A DNA stretch of 64,000 nt from Streptomyces sp. S4.7 (GCF_010384365.1 NZ_CP048397.1:1178001-1242000), one strand, 5' to 3'; positions 1 through 8,112 are shown, numbered from the stretch's first letter. Translations and numbers: made by a program. Notes: a model not told the origin generated them from the letters alone.

Positions 1-118
1 CCGGCAGGGTGAGATGGTGGGCGGCACCGGCCACCAGTGTGGCGGCGGCGAGCGCGGACGTGGCCGCGGGCGCGAGGGGCGAGCCGTCCCAGCCGATCAC
101 CGTGACGCGGTCGGCCAT
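1..118 (-). CDS. Precorrin-6Y methyltransferase (CbiE/CobL-like), 5' end only
   Basis: Only the first 39 codons are in the window; the gene runs off the left edge. The start is ATG at 118. The N-terminus carries the hydrophobic strand VTVIGWDGS followed by an ALAAATLVAGAAHHL segment, the usual opening of the tetrapyrrole (corrin/porphyrin) methylase fold of CbiE/CobL, which methylates C5 (and C15) of precorrin-6Y in cobalamin synthesis. Assignment rests on this short stretch alone, so another tetrapyrrole methylase is possible. It is separated from the next leftward gene by about 175 bp with no recognisable cobalamin riboswitch. Confidence 0.6.
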   Translation of the reverse strand, partial: MADRVTVIGWDGSPLAPAATSALAAATLVAGAAHHLTLP

Positions 119-294
119 CGTCGTCAGTCTCCCCAGAGGTCGTGAGGTGGTGTTCTCGCAGGCCGGAGTTGCCGCGGATCAAGTGATTCTTGAGGGGGTC
201 CGCACCGGGGCGGTGCGTGTGAGGGTACCCGTCGCGCCGTCCGCCCGGGGGCCCGGGGCCCGGGAGCCGCGGCTGGATCGCGGACCGCCCGCGT

Positions 295-933
295 TCAGTT
301 CCAGTCGGTGAAGGAGGCGTAGCCGCCCGCGTCCGCCATCTGCTCGGCCACGCCTTCGAGGTCCTCGGGCAGCAGGCTCCAGACGATGAGGTCGGTGCGG
401 ATGTCGATCCAGCCCCCGGCCTCCGTCTGGGTCCGCGCTATCCACGCGTTGCGCAGGACTCCCTCGCTGATGCAGCCGGCCTTCTGCGCGACCTGCTGGG
501 CCGCGGTGTTGTCGGCGGCGGTGCGCAACTCGATGCGCTCGAAGGTCTGGTCCCGGAAGAGCCACTGCGCGACGGCGAGCACCGACTCGGTGGCGTACCC
601 CTCGCCGCGCGCCCAGGGTGCGGTGATGTAGGAGATCTCCGTCGCGCGGGTGCGCCAGTTGGTGTTCTGGAGACGGGCGAGACCGACGAGGCGCTGGGTG
701 AGGAACTCGGTGACGGCGAGGACCAGTCCGCGCCCCTCGGTGCGTTCGGCCGGGGCGAGCCCGCTCACCCACTCCTCGGCGTCCCGGGTGGTGTAGGGAT
801 GCGGCGTCGACGTCCACGCGATGACCGGTTCGTCATTCATCATCTCGATGTGCGCCGGGATGTCCGCGGCCTCGAACGGGCGCAGCACCAGCCGCTCGGT
901 GCTGATGGAGACGTCCGGAAAGGTGGTAGTCAT
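295..933 (-). CDS. GNAT acetyltransferase, RimJ/RimL type
   Basis: A 212-residue GNAT-fold N-acetyltransferase. It opens with the strand TERLVLRPF typical of RimJ/RimL proteins that acetylate protein N-termini or small amines, and has the acetyl-CoA loop (residues about 100-130: ARGEGYATES, matching R/Q-x-x-G-x-G/A) and the C-terminal segment AQQVAQKAGCISEGVLRNAW characteristic of the family. An ATG four codons further upstream (945) is in frame, but GGAG sits 6 nt before the ATG at 933, so 933 is preferred. Stands alone between the cobalamin gene and the metNIQ terminator. Substrate unknown. Confidence 0.85.
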   Translation of the reverse strand: MTTTFPDVSISTERLVLRPFEAADIPAHIEMMNDEPVIAWTSTPHPYTTRDAEEWVSGLAPAERTEGRGLVLAVTEFLTQRLVGLARLQNTNWRTRATEISYITAPWARGEGYATESVLAVAQWLFRDQTFERIELRTAADNTAAQQVAQKAGCISEGVLRNAWIARTQTEAGGWIDIRTDLIVWSLLPEDLEGVAEQMADAGGYASFTDWN

Positions 934-985
934 GCGCAGCTCCATGCCTCAGTCCGTCGTAAATGCACAGCATGCAGCATCGGGT

Positions 986-1018
986 GAGCCCCGCACACGG
1001 GCGGGGTGTGCGGGGCTC
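986..1018 (-). terminator. Terminator hairpin after metQ
   Basis: A perfect 13-bp stem (gagccccgcacac / gtgtgcggggctc) with a 7-nt loop lies 34-66 bp beyond the metQ stop codon, between metQ and the acetyltransferase. It has no clear T-run, as usual for Streptomyces terminators. Confidence 0.8.
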
Positions 1019-1051
1019 GTACCGGATTGACGGGCTGGTTACGCGAGTTGG

Positions 1052-1912
1052 TTACGCCGGCGGACCGAAGGCGGGCAGGACCGCGCCGTTCTTGTAGGTG
1101 TCCTTGATGTACTTCTCCACCTCGGGCGAGTTGAGGAGCTTCGCGAGCTTCAGCACGCGCGGATCCTTCTCGCTGCCCTCCTTGACGGCGAGGAAGTTGG
1201 CGTACGGGTTGTCCTCGGTCTTCTCCAGGGCCAGTGAGTCCTCGGCGGGGTTGAGGTCCGCCTCGATGGCGTAGTTGCCGTTGATGACGGCGGCGTCCAC
1301 GTCGTTCAGTGCGCGGGGCAGAGTCGCTGCCTCCAGCTCCTTGAACTTCAGGCCCTTGTCGTCCTTGATGTCGGAGAGGGTGCCGTTGCCCTCCACACCG
1401 TCCGCGAGCGTGATCACGTCGTTGTCGGCGAGGAGCTTCAGCGCCCGGCCCTCGTTGACGGTGTCGTTGGGGATCGCCACGGTCTGGCCGGACTTGAGGG
1501 AGCTCAGGTCCTTGACCGTCTTGGAGTAGAGGGCCAGCGGCTCCAGGTGGACGTTGACGACCGGCACGATGTGGGTGTCGTTCTTCTTGTTGAAGTCGTC
1601 GAGGTACGGCTTGTTCTGGAAGTAGTTGGCGTCGACCTCGCCGCTCTCGGTGGCGGTGTTCGGCAGGACGTAGTCCGTGAACTCCTTGACGTCCAGCTCG
1701 AGTCCGGCGTCCGCCGCGAGATTGTCCTTGATGTGGTTCAGGATGTCGGCGTGCGGCGTCGGGGACGCCGCGACGGTCAGTGGCTTGGACTCGTCGGCCT
1801 TCGCGCCGTCCCCGGTCTTCTCCGCGGGGTCGGACGAGGTGCCGCAGCCGCTCAGGCCGATGGCGAGCGCGGTGGTGGCCGCGGCGGCGGCGATCTTGAG
1901 GTGAGTGCGCAC
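1052..1912 (-). CDS. metQ: Methionine ABC transporter substrate-binding lipoprotein MetQ
   Basis: A 286-residue NlpA/MetQ-family lipoprotein that captures L- or D-methionine outside the membrane and delivers it to MetNI. The GTG start at 1912 has AAAGAGG 8 nt upstream. Residues 1-23 form a lipoprotein signal ending in the lipobox LSGC (Cys23), followed by a Ser/Asp/Lys linker and then LTVAASPTPHADIL, the family's opening strand. The body contains ALNDVDAAVINGNYAIEA, typical of MetQ. It is the last gene of metN-metI-metQ (80-bp gap after metI) and is followed by a strong hairpin. Expression is probably controlled from the leader upstream of metN. Confidence 0.95.
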   Translation of the reverse strand: MRTHLKIAAAAATTALAIGLSGCGTSSDPAEKTGDGAKADESKPLTVAASPTPHADILNHIKDNLAADAGLELDVKEFTDYVLPNTATESGEVDANYFQNKPYLDDFNKKNDTHIVPVVNVHLEPLALYSKTVKDLSSLKSGQTVAIPNDTVNEGRALKLLADNDVITLADGVEGNGTLSDIKDDKGLKFKELEAATLPRALNDVDAAVINGNYAIEADLNPAEDSLALEKTEDNPYANFLAVKEGSEKDPRVLKLAKLLNSPEVEKYIKDTYKNGAVLPAFGPPA

Positions 1913-1992
1913 GAAGAGTGCCTCTTTCCGGTGTGGGTGGTCGGTCCCGGACAAGGAGTGCGGGCCCGGTGGGACATCTGGAGGGCTGCGGC

Positions 1993-2661
1993 CTACGCCG
2001 TACGGGTCCGGCGGGTCAGCAGCCGTACGGCGAGGTCGCCGATCAGCTGAATGGCGGTGACGATCAGGATCAGCACGACGACCGTGGCGATCATGAAGCC
2101 GTTCTCGAACCGCTGGAATCCGTAGGTGACGGCCTTGGAGCCGAGACCTTCGCCGCCGACCGCGCCGGCCATGGCCGAGTAGCCGATGAGCGCGATGACG
2201 GTGGTGGTCGTGCCGGAGACGATCGACGGCAGGGCCTGCGGCAGCAGCACCTTGCGGACGATGGTGGGGATCGAGCCGCCCATGGCCTGGACGGCTTCGA
2301 CGAGGCCGTGGTCGACCTCCCGTATCGCCGTCTCCACCAGCCGGGCGAAGAACGGGATCGCGCCGATGGCGAGCGGCACGATCATCGCGGTGGGGCCGAT
2401 GAAGGTGCCGACGACGAAGGTGGTGAAGGGGATCAGTGCGATCAGCAGGATGATGAAGGGCAGGGAGCGGCCGATGTTCACGATCACGCCGACGACCTTG
2501 TTGACGGGCGTGTTCTGGAGCAGGCCGCCCTTGTCGGTGAGGACGAGCAGGACGCCGAGCGGCAGTCCGCCGACGACGGTGACGAGCGCCGACCACAGCA
2601 CCATGTAGAGGGTGTCGAGAGTCCCCTGGCCGAGCAGCGGCTGCATTTCGGACCAGGTCAC
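1993..2661 (-). CDS. metI: Methionine ABC transporter permease MetI
   Basis: A 222-residue inner-membrane permease of the MetI family with about five transmembrane helices. The EAA loop that contacts the ATPase reads EAVQAMGGSIPTIVRKVLLP (about residues 137-156). It forms the membrane channel of the methionine importer. The GTG start overlaps the metN stop codon (GTGA), so translation is coupled to metN. Confidence 0.95.
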   Translation of the reverse strand: MTWSEMQPLLGQGTLDTLYMVLWSALVTVVGGLPLGVLLVLTDKGGLLQNTPVNKVVGVIVNIGRSLPFIILLIALIPFTTFVVGTFIGPTAMIVPLAIGAIPFFARLVETAIREVDHGLVEAVQAMGGSIPTIVRKVLLPQALPSIVSGTTTTVIALIGYSAMAGAVGGEGLGSKAVTYGFQRFENGFMIATVVVLILIVTAIQLIGDLAVRLLTRRTRTA

Positions 2662-3785
2662 CTGGCACCGTCCTTGGTGAGCGCGGCGGGCTGTTCGGTG
2701 GATCCGGCCGGGTCCTCGGTCACCGGGCCGGCCACGTCCTCGGCGGCCGGTTGGTCGACGACCCGGACCTGGAGACCCTGTTCGCGCAGGAAGCCGAGCG
2801 GTACGACGTTCTCCTCGAAGGGGCCGGGCAGTTCGATGCGCATCCGGCCGATCTGGCGGCCTGCGACGGTGTCCATCGCCGCGCCGAGTATCGAGATGTC
2901 GATGTTGTAGGTGCGCGACAGCCGGGAGATGACCGGCCGGGTGGCCGCGTCGCCGTGGAAGGTGACGTCGATGACCGTGCTGCCGGGTCCGTTTCCGGCA
3001 CCGTCCACGGGGAACAGCTCGTGGGCCAGCCTGGAGCCGGGAGTGGCGAGCAGTTCGCCCACCGTGCCGGACTCGGTGATCCGGCCGTTCTCCATCAGCG
3101 CGGCCGAGTCGCAGATCGTCTTCACGACCTCCATCTCGTGCGTGATCAGCAGGACGGTGAGGCCGAGTTGCCGGTTGATGTCGCGCAGCAGTCGCAGGAT
3201 GGAGCGGGTCGTCTCCGGGTCGAGCGCGCTGGTCGCCTCGTCGGAGAGCAGCACCTTCGGGTTGCCGGCCAGGGCGCGTGCGATGCCGACGCGCTGTTTC
3301 TGGCCGCCGGAGAGCTGTGCGGGGTAGACCCCGGCCTTGTCGGCGAGGCCGACGAGGTCGAGCAGTTCCAGGGCCCGGCGGGAGCGTTCCTGCCCGGAGC
3401 GGCCGAGGATCTCCAGCGGCAGTTCGATGTTGTCCTTGACGGTGCGCGAGGACAGCAGGTTGAAGTGCTGGAAGACCATGCCGATGGAGCTGCGCGCGCG
3501 GCGCAGTTCCTTGCCGGCCCGTCGGCCGCGCCCGGCGAGCGCGGTCAGATCGGTCCCGTCGACGCTCACGGTTCCCGCCGTGGGGCGTTCGAGGAGGTTG
3601 ACGCAGCGGATGAGGGAGGACTTCCCGGCGCCGCTGCGGCCGACGACTCCGAAGACCTCACCCTCGCGTACGTGCAGGTCGACGCCGTCCAGAGCGGTGA
3701 CCTCATGGCCGCGCGACCGGCCTGTCCGGCCGGTCCGGTAGACCTTCGTCAGGCCCGTAGTGGTGATCACAGGGGTTTCCGTCAC
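2658..3785 (-). CDS. metN: Methionine ABC transporter ATP-binding protein MetN
   Basis: A 375-residue ATPase energising methionine uptake. Counting from the GTG at 3785, the Walker A motif GRSGAGKSS is at 49-57, the signature LSGGQ at 158-162 and Walker B VLLSDE at 178-183. Beyond residue 290 is a NIL domain (RPVISRLSRTYNIDISILG...), which in E. coli MetN binds methionine and gives transinhibition. An acidic, low-complexity tail of about 35 residues follows. A second GTG at 3770 begins exactly at the usual family start (VITTTGLTKVYR); neither has a strong ribosome-binding site, so the start is uncertain by 5 codons. It is the first gene of the operon, 267 nt after the leader peptide. Confidence 0.93.
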   Translation of the reverse strand: MTETPVITTTGLTKVYRTGRTGRSRGHEVTALDGVDLHVREGEVFGVVGRSGAGKSSLIRCVNLLERPTAGTVSVDGTDLTALAGRGRRAGKELRRARSSIGMVFQHFNLLSSRTVKDNIELPLEILGRSGQERSRRALELLDLVGLADKAGVYPAQLSGGQKQRVGIARALAGNPKVLLSDEATSALDPETTRSILRLLRDINRQLGLTVLLITHEMEVVKTICDSAALMENGRITESGTVGELLATPGSRLAHELFPVDGAGNGPGSTVIDVTFHGDAATRPVISRLSRTYNIDISILGAAMDTVAGRQIGRMRIELPGPFEENVVPLGFLREQGLQVRVVDQPAAEDVAGPVTEDPAGSTEQPAALTKDGAR

Positions 3786-4016
3786 TGTCGGGTGCGCGGC
3801 GCGATGGCCGCCGGGGCAGGGGGAGTTGCTGGAGGGGCGGGCGGGGGTCCGACAGGACGCGGCGCGGCACGGCACGTCGGCTCACGGCGGCCCACGGCCG
3901 GTCACCTGTGCTGTGGTGGGTGACCGTGCGGCGCTGTGCGCGGGCGGGCGTGGTCCTGGTGCGTGACGTACGAGAGGTACGGAGCGCCTCGACGGACACC
4001 GCGTCGCTGCTGTCGG

Positions 4017-4038
4017 GTCCCGCTTCGGGGCGCGGGAC
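4017..4038 (-). terminator. Putative attenuator hairpin in the metNIQ leader
   Basis: On the leftward transcript a 7-bp perfect stem (gtcccgc / gcgggac) with an 8-nt loop begins 14 nt after the stop codon of the cysteine-rich leader peptide and more than 230 nt before metN. Its position directly after a short Cys-rich reading frame suggests a structure whose folding or readthrough depends on ribosome progress; there is no T-run. The mechanism is inferred. Confidence 0.45.
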
Positions 4039-4052
4039 TCAGGCAGGGGCCC

Positions 4053-4139
4053 TCAGTGGGCGCACATTCGACACAGACAGCGAGCACCGGGCGTCGTGAT
4101 CGCCTCGGTCGCAAGGGTGCGGCTGCTCGTCGTGGTCAT
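4053..4139 (-). CDS. Cysteine-rich leader peptide upstream of metNIQ
   Basis: A 28-codon reading frame starting at ATG 4139 and ending with TGA at 4053. The peptide starts MTTTSSRTLATEAITT and ends GARCLCRMCAH, so three Cys codons and one Met codon lie in the last eight positions. Short frames ending in clustered Cys codons are known upstream of sulfur-metabolism genes in actinobacteria (cysteine-responsive attenuation). No Shine-Dalgarno is seen; TACTTG lies 5 nt upstream of the ATG, which would fit a leaderless transcript. The next gene downstream is metN, 267 nt away, with a hairpin in between. It probably senses Cys (or Met) charging and sets metNIQ expression. Confidence 0.6.
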   Translation of the reverse strand: MTTTSSRTLATEAITTPGARCLCRMCAH

Positions 4140-4232
4140 GGCGCAAGTAAAGCAGACACCGTTCTGAGATCCGGCCGGCTGTCCGAATACCGGACGCGCC
4201 GTCCGGGCCCTGTCCGCGGTGCGGCGGAGCGC

Positions 4233-4880
4233 TCAGACGACCACGTCGATCTCCAGTTCCGAGCCTCTGACCTGCACGGATACGACAGTGAGATCGCCGA
4301 CGACGGCGTCGGCGGTCAGTTCGGCGCGGTCGTGCGTTGTGGCCAAGGCCACGGTCCCCATGCCGGCGGCGGTCCCGGAGCGCAGTCCGGCCGGTGCGTC
4401 CTCGAAGACCAGGCAGCGCGCCGGGTCGACGCCGAGCCGCCGCGCGGCGAGCAGGAACGGCTCGGGGTCGGGCTTGCCGCGCGTGATGTCGTCGGCGGCG
4501 ATCAGCGTCTTGGGCCGGACGCCGACCTCGGCGAGCCGGGCCTCCGCGAGCCGCCGGGAGGCGGAGGTGACCACGGCCCACCGGTCGGCGGGCAGCGCGG
4601 CGAGCAGATCGGCGGCGCCGGGCAGCAGGACGACTCCGCCGGCCACGTCCTCGACCTCCAGCCGCTCGATGCGGGCCACGGCCGCGGGCACGGTCGCGGC
4701 GGGCAGCAGGTCGGCGACGATCTCGGCGGCGGGGCGGCCGTGCAGCTCCACGCGGGCGAAGTCGTCCGCCGAGACGCCGAACTCGCCGGCCCAGCGGGTC
4801 CAGCACCGGTACACCGAGGCCATGGAGGAGATGAGCGTCCCGTCGTTGTCGAACAGGAGGGCGTCGGCGTGGATCTTCAT
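4233..4880 (-). CDS. HAD-superfamily sugar-phosphatase-like hydrolase
   Basis: A 215-residue HAD phosphatase. The nucleophile motif LLFDNDGTL is at residues 8-16 (Asp11 nucleophile, Asp13 acid/base), with a helical cap after it. The second motif is VVTSAS, the conserved Lys lies in GKPDPEPFLLAA, and the fourth motif is VFEDAPAGLRSG. This is the layout of subclass I phosphoglycolate, beta-phosphoglucomutase and sugar-phosphate phosphatases. The start ATG at 4880 immediately precedes the conserved first strand. Substrate cannot be read from sequence. It is divergent from the membrane protein at 4987. Confidence 0.88.
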   Translation of the reverse strand: MKIHADALLFDNDGTLISSMASVYRCWTRWAGEFGVSADDFARVELHGRPAAEIVADLLPAATVPAAVARIERLEVEDVAGGVVLLPGAADLLAALPADRWAVVTSASRRLAEARLAEVGVRPKTLIAADDITRGKPDPEPFLLAARRLGVDPARCLVFEDAPAGLRSGTAAGMGTVALATTHDRAELTADAVVGDLTVVSVQVRGSELEIDVVV

Positions 4881-4972
4881 GGGAATCGACCCCACGACAC
4901 CGGTCCGGGCCGTCCTCGACACCTTCGGGGACCGGCCCGCAGGGGCGAGGACACCGGCCCTTTCGGGCCGTA

Positions 4973-4986
4973 ATAGTCTCGACCTC
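4973..4986 (+). promoter_or_regulatory. Likely -10 region before the gene at 4987
   Basis: The hexamer TAATAG lies just upstream of the ATG at 4987, 3' of a short ggccctttcgggcc hairpin. It resembles a -10 element for a transcript with a very short or absent leader. The -35 is not clear. Confidence 0.3.
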
Positions 4987-5346
4987 ATGCTTGTCGCCCT
5001 GACGGTCACGGTCTCCGTGGCCGCCCTCCTCCTCGCCGCCTGGTGCGGTTTCGCCGCGTACCGGCACCAGCCCACCAAGGACTGGCACTTCATCGGCATG
5101 GCCGTGGTCACGGTGCTGGCGCTCGCCCAACTGGTCGTCGGGATCGTCCAGTTGGCGCGCGGCGAGGAGCCGGCGGAGAGTTCGGTGATCTTCGTCTCGT
5201 ATCTGATCGGCGCGTTCGCCGCCGTACCGGCCGCGGGATTGCTGTCCCTGTCCGAGCGGACCCGGTGGGGCTCGGTGACGGTCTCCGCGGGCGCGGTCGT
5301 CCTCGCCGTGCTCGAAGTGCGCCTGTACGACATCTGGGGAGGCTGA
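4987..5346 (+). CDS. Small integral membrane protein, unknown function
   Basis: A 119-residue protein with four predicted membrane segments: about residues 4-24, 36-58, 67-84 and 93-110. It has no motif I recognise. The gene is followed 2 bp later by a second small membrane-protein gene, so the two are probably co-transcribed and may work together. Adjacent paired four-helix membrane proteins like these are common uncharacterised genes in Streptomyces. Confidence 0.75.
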   Translation: MLVALTVTVSVAALLLAAWCGFAAYRHQPTKDWHFIGMAVVTVLALAQLVVGIVQLARGEEPAESSVIFVSYLIGAFAAVPAAGLLSLSERTRWGSVTVSAGAVVLAVLEVRLYDIWGG

Positions 5347-5348
5347 CG

Positions 5349-5804
5349 GTGGAGACCGGGACAGGGGCCGGGGCGGGCACGGCGGGCCGCGACGGGGGCG
5401 AGCGGCCGGGCGGGCGGACACGGCTGGTCCAGGGGCCCGGACTGCTGCTGGTCTGGCTCTACGGGGTGATGTCGGTCGGCGCGGTGTCGCGGACCGCCTT
5501 CGAGATCTCCACCAAGTTCGACCGCGCACCACTGGCGTACGCGCTGTCGGGCATCGCCGCCGTCGTGTACGTGTTCATCACGTACACGCTCGTACGGGGC
5601 GGCGAGACGGCCCGGAAGGCGGCGCTGGTGTGCTGCGCGGCCGAACTCGTCGGCGTGCTGGCCGTCGGGACCTGGACGATCGTGGACCCCTCCGCCTTCC
5701 CCGAGGCGACGGTCTGGTCGGGGTTCGGCTGGGGCTATGTCTTCATTCCCGTGCTGCTGCCGGTCACGGGGATGCTGTGGCTGCGCGGGTCCCGACGGAG
5801 TTGA
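5349..5804 (+). CDS. Integral membrane protein, unknown function
   Basis: A 151-residue protein starting at GTG 5349, 2 bp after the previous stop. The first 27 residues are Gly/Thr/Ala/Arg-rich and cytoplasmic in character; four hydrophobic segments follow (about 34-52, 70-90, 98-115 and 125-145). It resembles the hypothetical Streptomyces family that follows the neighbouring 119-residue membrane protein. Its stop lies 38 bp from the convergent acetyltransferase stop. No enzymatic motif is visible. Confidence 0.75.
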   Translation: METGTGAGAGTAGRDGGERPGGRTRLVQGPGLLLVWLYGVMSVGAVSRTAFEISTKFDRAPLAYALSGIAAVVYVFITYTLVRGGETARKAALVCCAAELVGVLAVGTWTIVDPSAFPEATVWSGFGWGYVFIPVLLPVTGMLWLRGSRRS

Positions 5805-5842
5805 GCGGACCGACGAGGCGTACGCCGTCGCGCCGTTGAACG

Positions 5843-6346
5843 TCAGGCGCTGGCGACGAAGGCTCCCGCGGACGCCTCCTTCTCCAGTGTCACGAGCGTG
5901 ATGCCGGGACCGGCCGCCTCGCTGGCCACCGGCGCGTACCCCTTGCTCCGGTAGAGCCGCAGATTGCCCTCGCTGCGATTGCCGGTGAAGAGCTGGAAGC
6001 GCTTGGCCGCCTCGTCGCCGGCGAAGCTCCCCTCGATCGCGTCGAGCAGCCGGCCGCCGAGGCCGTGGTGCCGCATCCGCGGATGGACGATGAGCTTGCC
6101 GATCCTGGCCGTGCCCTCGGTGTCGATGACGCCCCGCACGGAGGCGACGACTTCACCGCCGAGCCTGGCCACCAGCGCGTGGCCGCGGGCGATCTCGTCC
6201 TTGAGGTCGTCGAGGGTCTGGGTCAACGGTTCGATGGTGTAGTCACCGTAGAGCTCGGCCTCGCTCTGGTAACACAGGTACTGCAGCTTGAGAATGTGCT
6301 CCGCGTCCTGCGCACTCGCCGCTGAGATGGTCACGCTCATGCCCAT
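5843..6346 (-). CDS. GNAT acetyltransferase
   Basis: A 167-residue GNAT-family N-acetyltransferase. The acetyl-CoA loop is seen in IGKLIVHPRMRHHGLGGRLL (R-x-x-G-L-G), and the C-terminal part (RLYRSKGYAPVASEAAG) contains the conserved Tyr/Gly of the last strands. GGGAGG lies 9 nt before the ATG at 6346; in-frame ATGs at 6367 and 6340 are less well placed. The acceptor substrate is unknown. Confidence 0.87.
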   Translation of the reverse strand: MGMSVTISAASAQDAEHILKLQYLCYQSEAELYGDYTIEPLTQTLDDLKDEIARGHALVARLGGEVVASVRGVIDTEGTARIGKLIVHPRMRHHGLGGRLLDAIEGSFAGDEAAKRFQLFTGNRSEGNLRLYRSKGYAPVASEAAGPGITLVTLEKEASAGAFVASA

Positions 6347-6623
6347 GTGTGCATGCCTCCCGCTCACCTGCTGCCGCCGGTTGTCTACCGCTCCTTTCCC
6401 CGGAGTTCAGGAGCTGCAACCTCTGTGGTGAGCATTCTGCGCAGGCATCACAGGCATCCGGAATACACCGACCTCAATCTCTCCTGTGAGATACCCAACT
6501 CCCCTGTGATTCAGCGGGTGCTGGGGCCGTCGGGCGACAACATCCCAGCCGGTGGGGCCGGACGGCGGCCAGGTGTACGCTCTGCCCCTCCCTGCCCAAC
6601 TCGGCCCCCGCCACGAACGGTTG
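6347..6623. other. Non-coding interval with three TCACAGG-type motifs
   Basis: No gene is supported here. The octamer cctgtga(g/t) occurs at 6483-6490 and 6503-6510, exactly 20 bp apart, and in reverse (atcacagg) at 6447-6454. The spacing of two helical turns suggests a regulator-binding array upstream of the GNAT gene; no regulator can be named. Confidence 0.35.
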
Positions 6624-6653
6624 TGCCCCGGCCGGCAGGAGCCGGCCGGGGCA
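6624..6653 (-). terminator. Terminator hairpin after the glycerophosphodiesterase gene
   Basis: A perfect 13-bp stem (tgccccggccggc / gccggccggggca) with a 4-nt AGGA loop, 25 bp beyond the stop of the leftward gene at 6678. Confidence 0.75.
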
Positions 6654-6677
6654 CCAACGGGCGCGTTCGTGCGGGAC

Positions 6678-7832
6678 TCAGTCCTTGGTGAAGTCGGCGG
6701 CGGCCAGCAGGCCCGTGTCCGGGTTGTCGGTGAAGATGCCGTCGATGCCCTGCTCGAAGTAGGCCTTGAAGGCCCCGAAGGCGTCGCCGTAGGCGTTGGG
6801 GTCCGTGCCGACCCGGAAGTCGGCCGGCAGGAAGCTGTTCTCGTTGCGCATCGTGTACGGGTGCAGGATCAGGCCCTTCGCGTGGGCGTCGCGCACCAGC
6901 GTGGTCGGCTCGCCGAGCTTGCCGTCCTTGTCCTTCGGGATGATCAGGTCGACCCACGGGCCGATGCCCTGCGCGAACGACGCGATCCACTTCAGGCCCG
7001 CGGGCGTGATGAGGTCGGAGACGAAACGCGGGTCACCCGACTGCTTGAAGTCCCACGGCTGGGTGTCGGCCGCGTCGAAGAGCACGACACGCGGGGTCGA
7101 GACCAGCTTGGCCATCCGCTGCATGCTGGTGGGCTCGAAGGACTGGAGGAAGAGCGGGGAGTCGCGGCGGTCCCTGCCGTAGCGGCGCAGCAGCTTCGCG
7201 AGCCGCTCCTCCAGGCCGAGGCCGAGGCCGCGGAAGTAGGTGGGGTGCTTCGTCTCGACGTACAGCCATACGGGCTCACCCCGGCGGCGGCCCTCCTCGT
7301 CCGCCCAGCGCAGCACCTCCTCGAAGGTGGGGATCTCCCAGCGGCCGTTGTAGAGGGTGCTGTGGGGGCGGCTCTGCGGGATGCGCTCCTTGGCCCGCAG
7401 CTTCTTCAGCTCGGCGAGGGTGAAGTCCTCGGTGAACCAGCCGGTGAGGCTGACCCCGTCGACGCTCTTGGTCGTCCTGCGCCCCGCGAACTCGGGGTGG
7501 TCGGCGACGTCCGTGGTCCCCGTGATGTCGTTCTCGTGACGGCAGACGAGATGACCGTCCTTGGTCGGCACGAGGTCCTGCTCGATCACATGGGCGCCGA
7601 GGTCGAGCGCGAGCTGGTACGAACCGAGGGTGTGCTCGGGCCGGTAGCCGCTGGCGCCGCGGTGTCCGACGATCGTGGGCACGGGCAGGCGCCCCTTCGG
7701 CGGGCGGGTCCGGCCGCCGTGCGTGCCGCTCTGCGCGGCCTGCGCCGTACCGGCCGCACCCACGGAGAGACCGAGCACCGCCGCTCCCAGCACGGTCCTT
7801 CGTCCCGGGATGTTTCCCGCACCCTGTGTCAT
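6678..7832 (-). CDS. glpQ: Secreted glycerophosphodiester phosphodiesterase
   Basis: A 384-residue GlpQ-type enzyme hydrolysing glycerophosphodiesters to sn-glycerol-3-phosphate and an alcohol, outside the cell. Residues 1-35 look like a twin-arginine signal (GRRTVLGAAVLGLSVGAAG, Ala-rich cut site TAQAA). The catalytic GDPD start is GHRGASGYRPEHT, followed by EQDLVPTKDGHLVCRHE (Glu/Asp metal ligands and catalytic His). AAGGAG lies 6 nt before the ATG at 7832. Long family form (about 380 residues), like the phosphate-regulated secreted GlpQ proteins of actinomycetes. I see no clear PHO box, so phosphate control is only an expectation from the family. Confidence 0.92.
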   Translation of the reverse strand: MTQGAGNIPGRRTVLGAAVLGLSVGAAGTAQAAQSGTHGGRTRPPKGRLPVPTIVGHRGASGYRPEHTLGSYQLALDLGAHVIEQDLVPTKDGHLVCRHENDITGTTDVADHPEFAGRRTTKSVDGVSLTGWFTEDFTLAELKKLRAKERIPQSRPHSTLYNGRWEIPTFEEVLRWADEEGRRRGEPVWLYVETKHPTYFRGLGLGLEERLAKLLRRYGRDRRDSPLFLQSFEPTSMQRMAKLVSTPRVVLFDAADTQPWDFKQSGDPRFVSDLITPAGLKWIASFAQGIGPWVDLIIPKDKDGKLGEPTTLVRDAHAKGLILHPYTMRNENSFLPADFRVGTDPNAYGDAFGAFKAYFEQGIDGIFTDNPDTGLLAAADFTKD

Positions 7833-8030
7833 GAACGCTCCTTCATGTGATGTCCATGTGCTGTCCCGCACCTGTCAAGCCAGGGCTTGATCGTAGGCAG
7901 CCGACCCCTACGGAGGGCAGACCCGGCGCGAACACACCCCAAACTCGTGTCAACACTGGGTATCCGTTCGATGAACCCGATGTGCGCGGGGGGCCGACCC
8001 GCGAGTATCGTCCTCACCTGCAGAGAGTTA
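7833..8030. other. Divergent intergenic region between glpQ and plsC
   Basis: Nothing coding is supported. It must hold the divergent promoters, but I cannot place -10/-35 boxes with confidence. Its right end runs into the palindromic repeat at 8031-8072. Confidence 0.4.
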
Positions 8031-8072
8031 GGGCCCGTAGCCCTGATCCGGCCTGATCCAAGAGACGGGCCC
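8031..8072. repeat. Palindromic intergenic repeat, related to the element at 17350
   Basis: An 8-bp perfect inverted repeat (gggcccgt / acgggccc) encloses a core whose 19 bp (8041-8059, reverse strand) are identical to 17362-17380: ggatcaggccggatcaggg. Two copies of the same core in unrelated intergenic regions indicate an interspersed repeat, probably the solo end of a mobile or MITE-like element. Confidence 0.6.
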
Positions 8073-8112
8073 CAACGGCTCGATACGACCGCTCACCAAC
8101 CGGAGGACCACG

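Noticed and set aside
119..294. Cobalamin riboswitch before the cobalamin methyltransferase gene
   Set aside because: No B12-box-like conserved core can be seen on the reverse strand in this gap.
3786..4232. SAM-I (S-box) riboswitch before metNIQ
   Set aside because: I looked for the conserved S-box core on the reverse strand and did not find it. The leader has a Cys-rich peptide and a simple hairpin instead.
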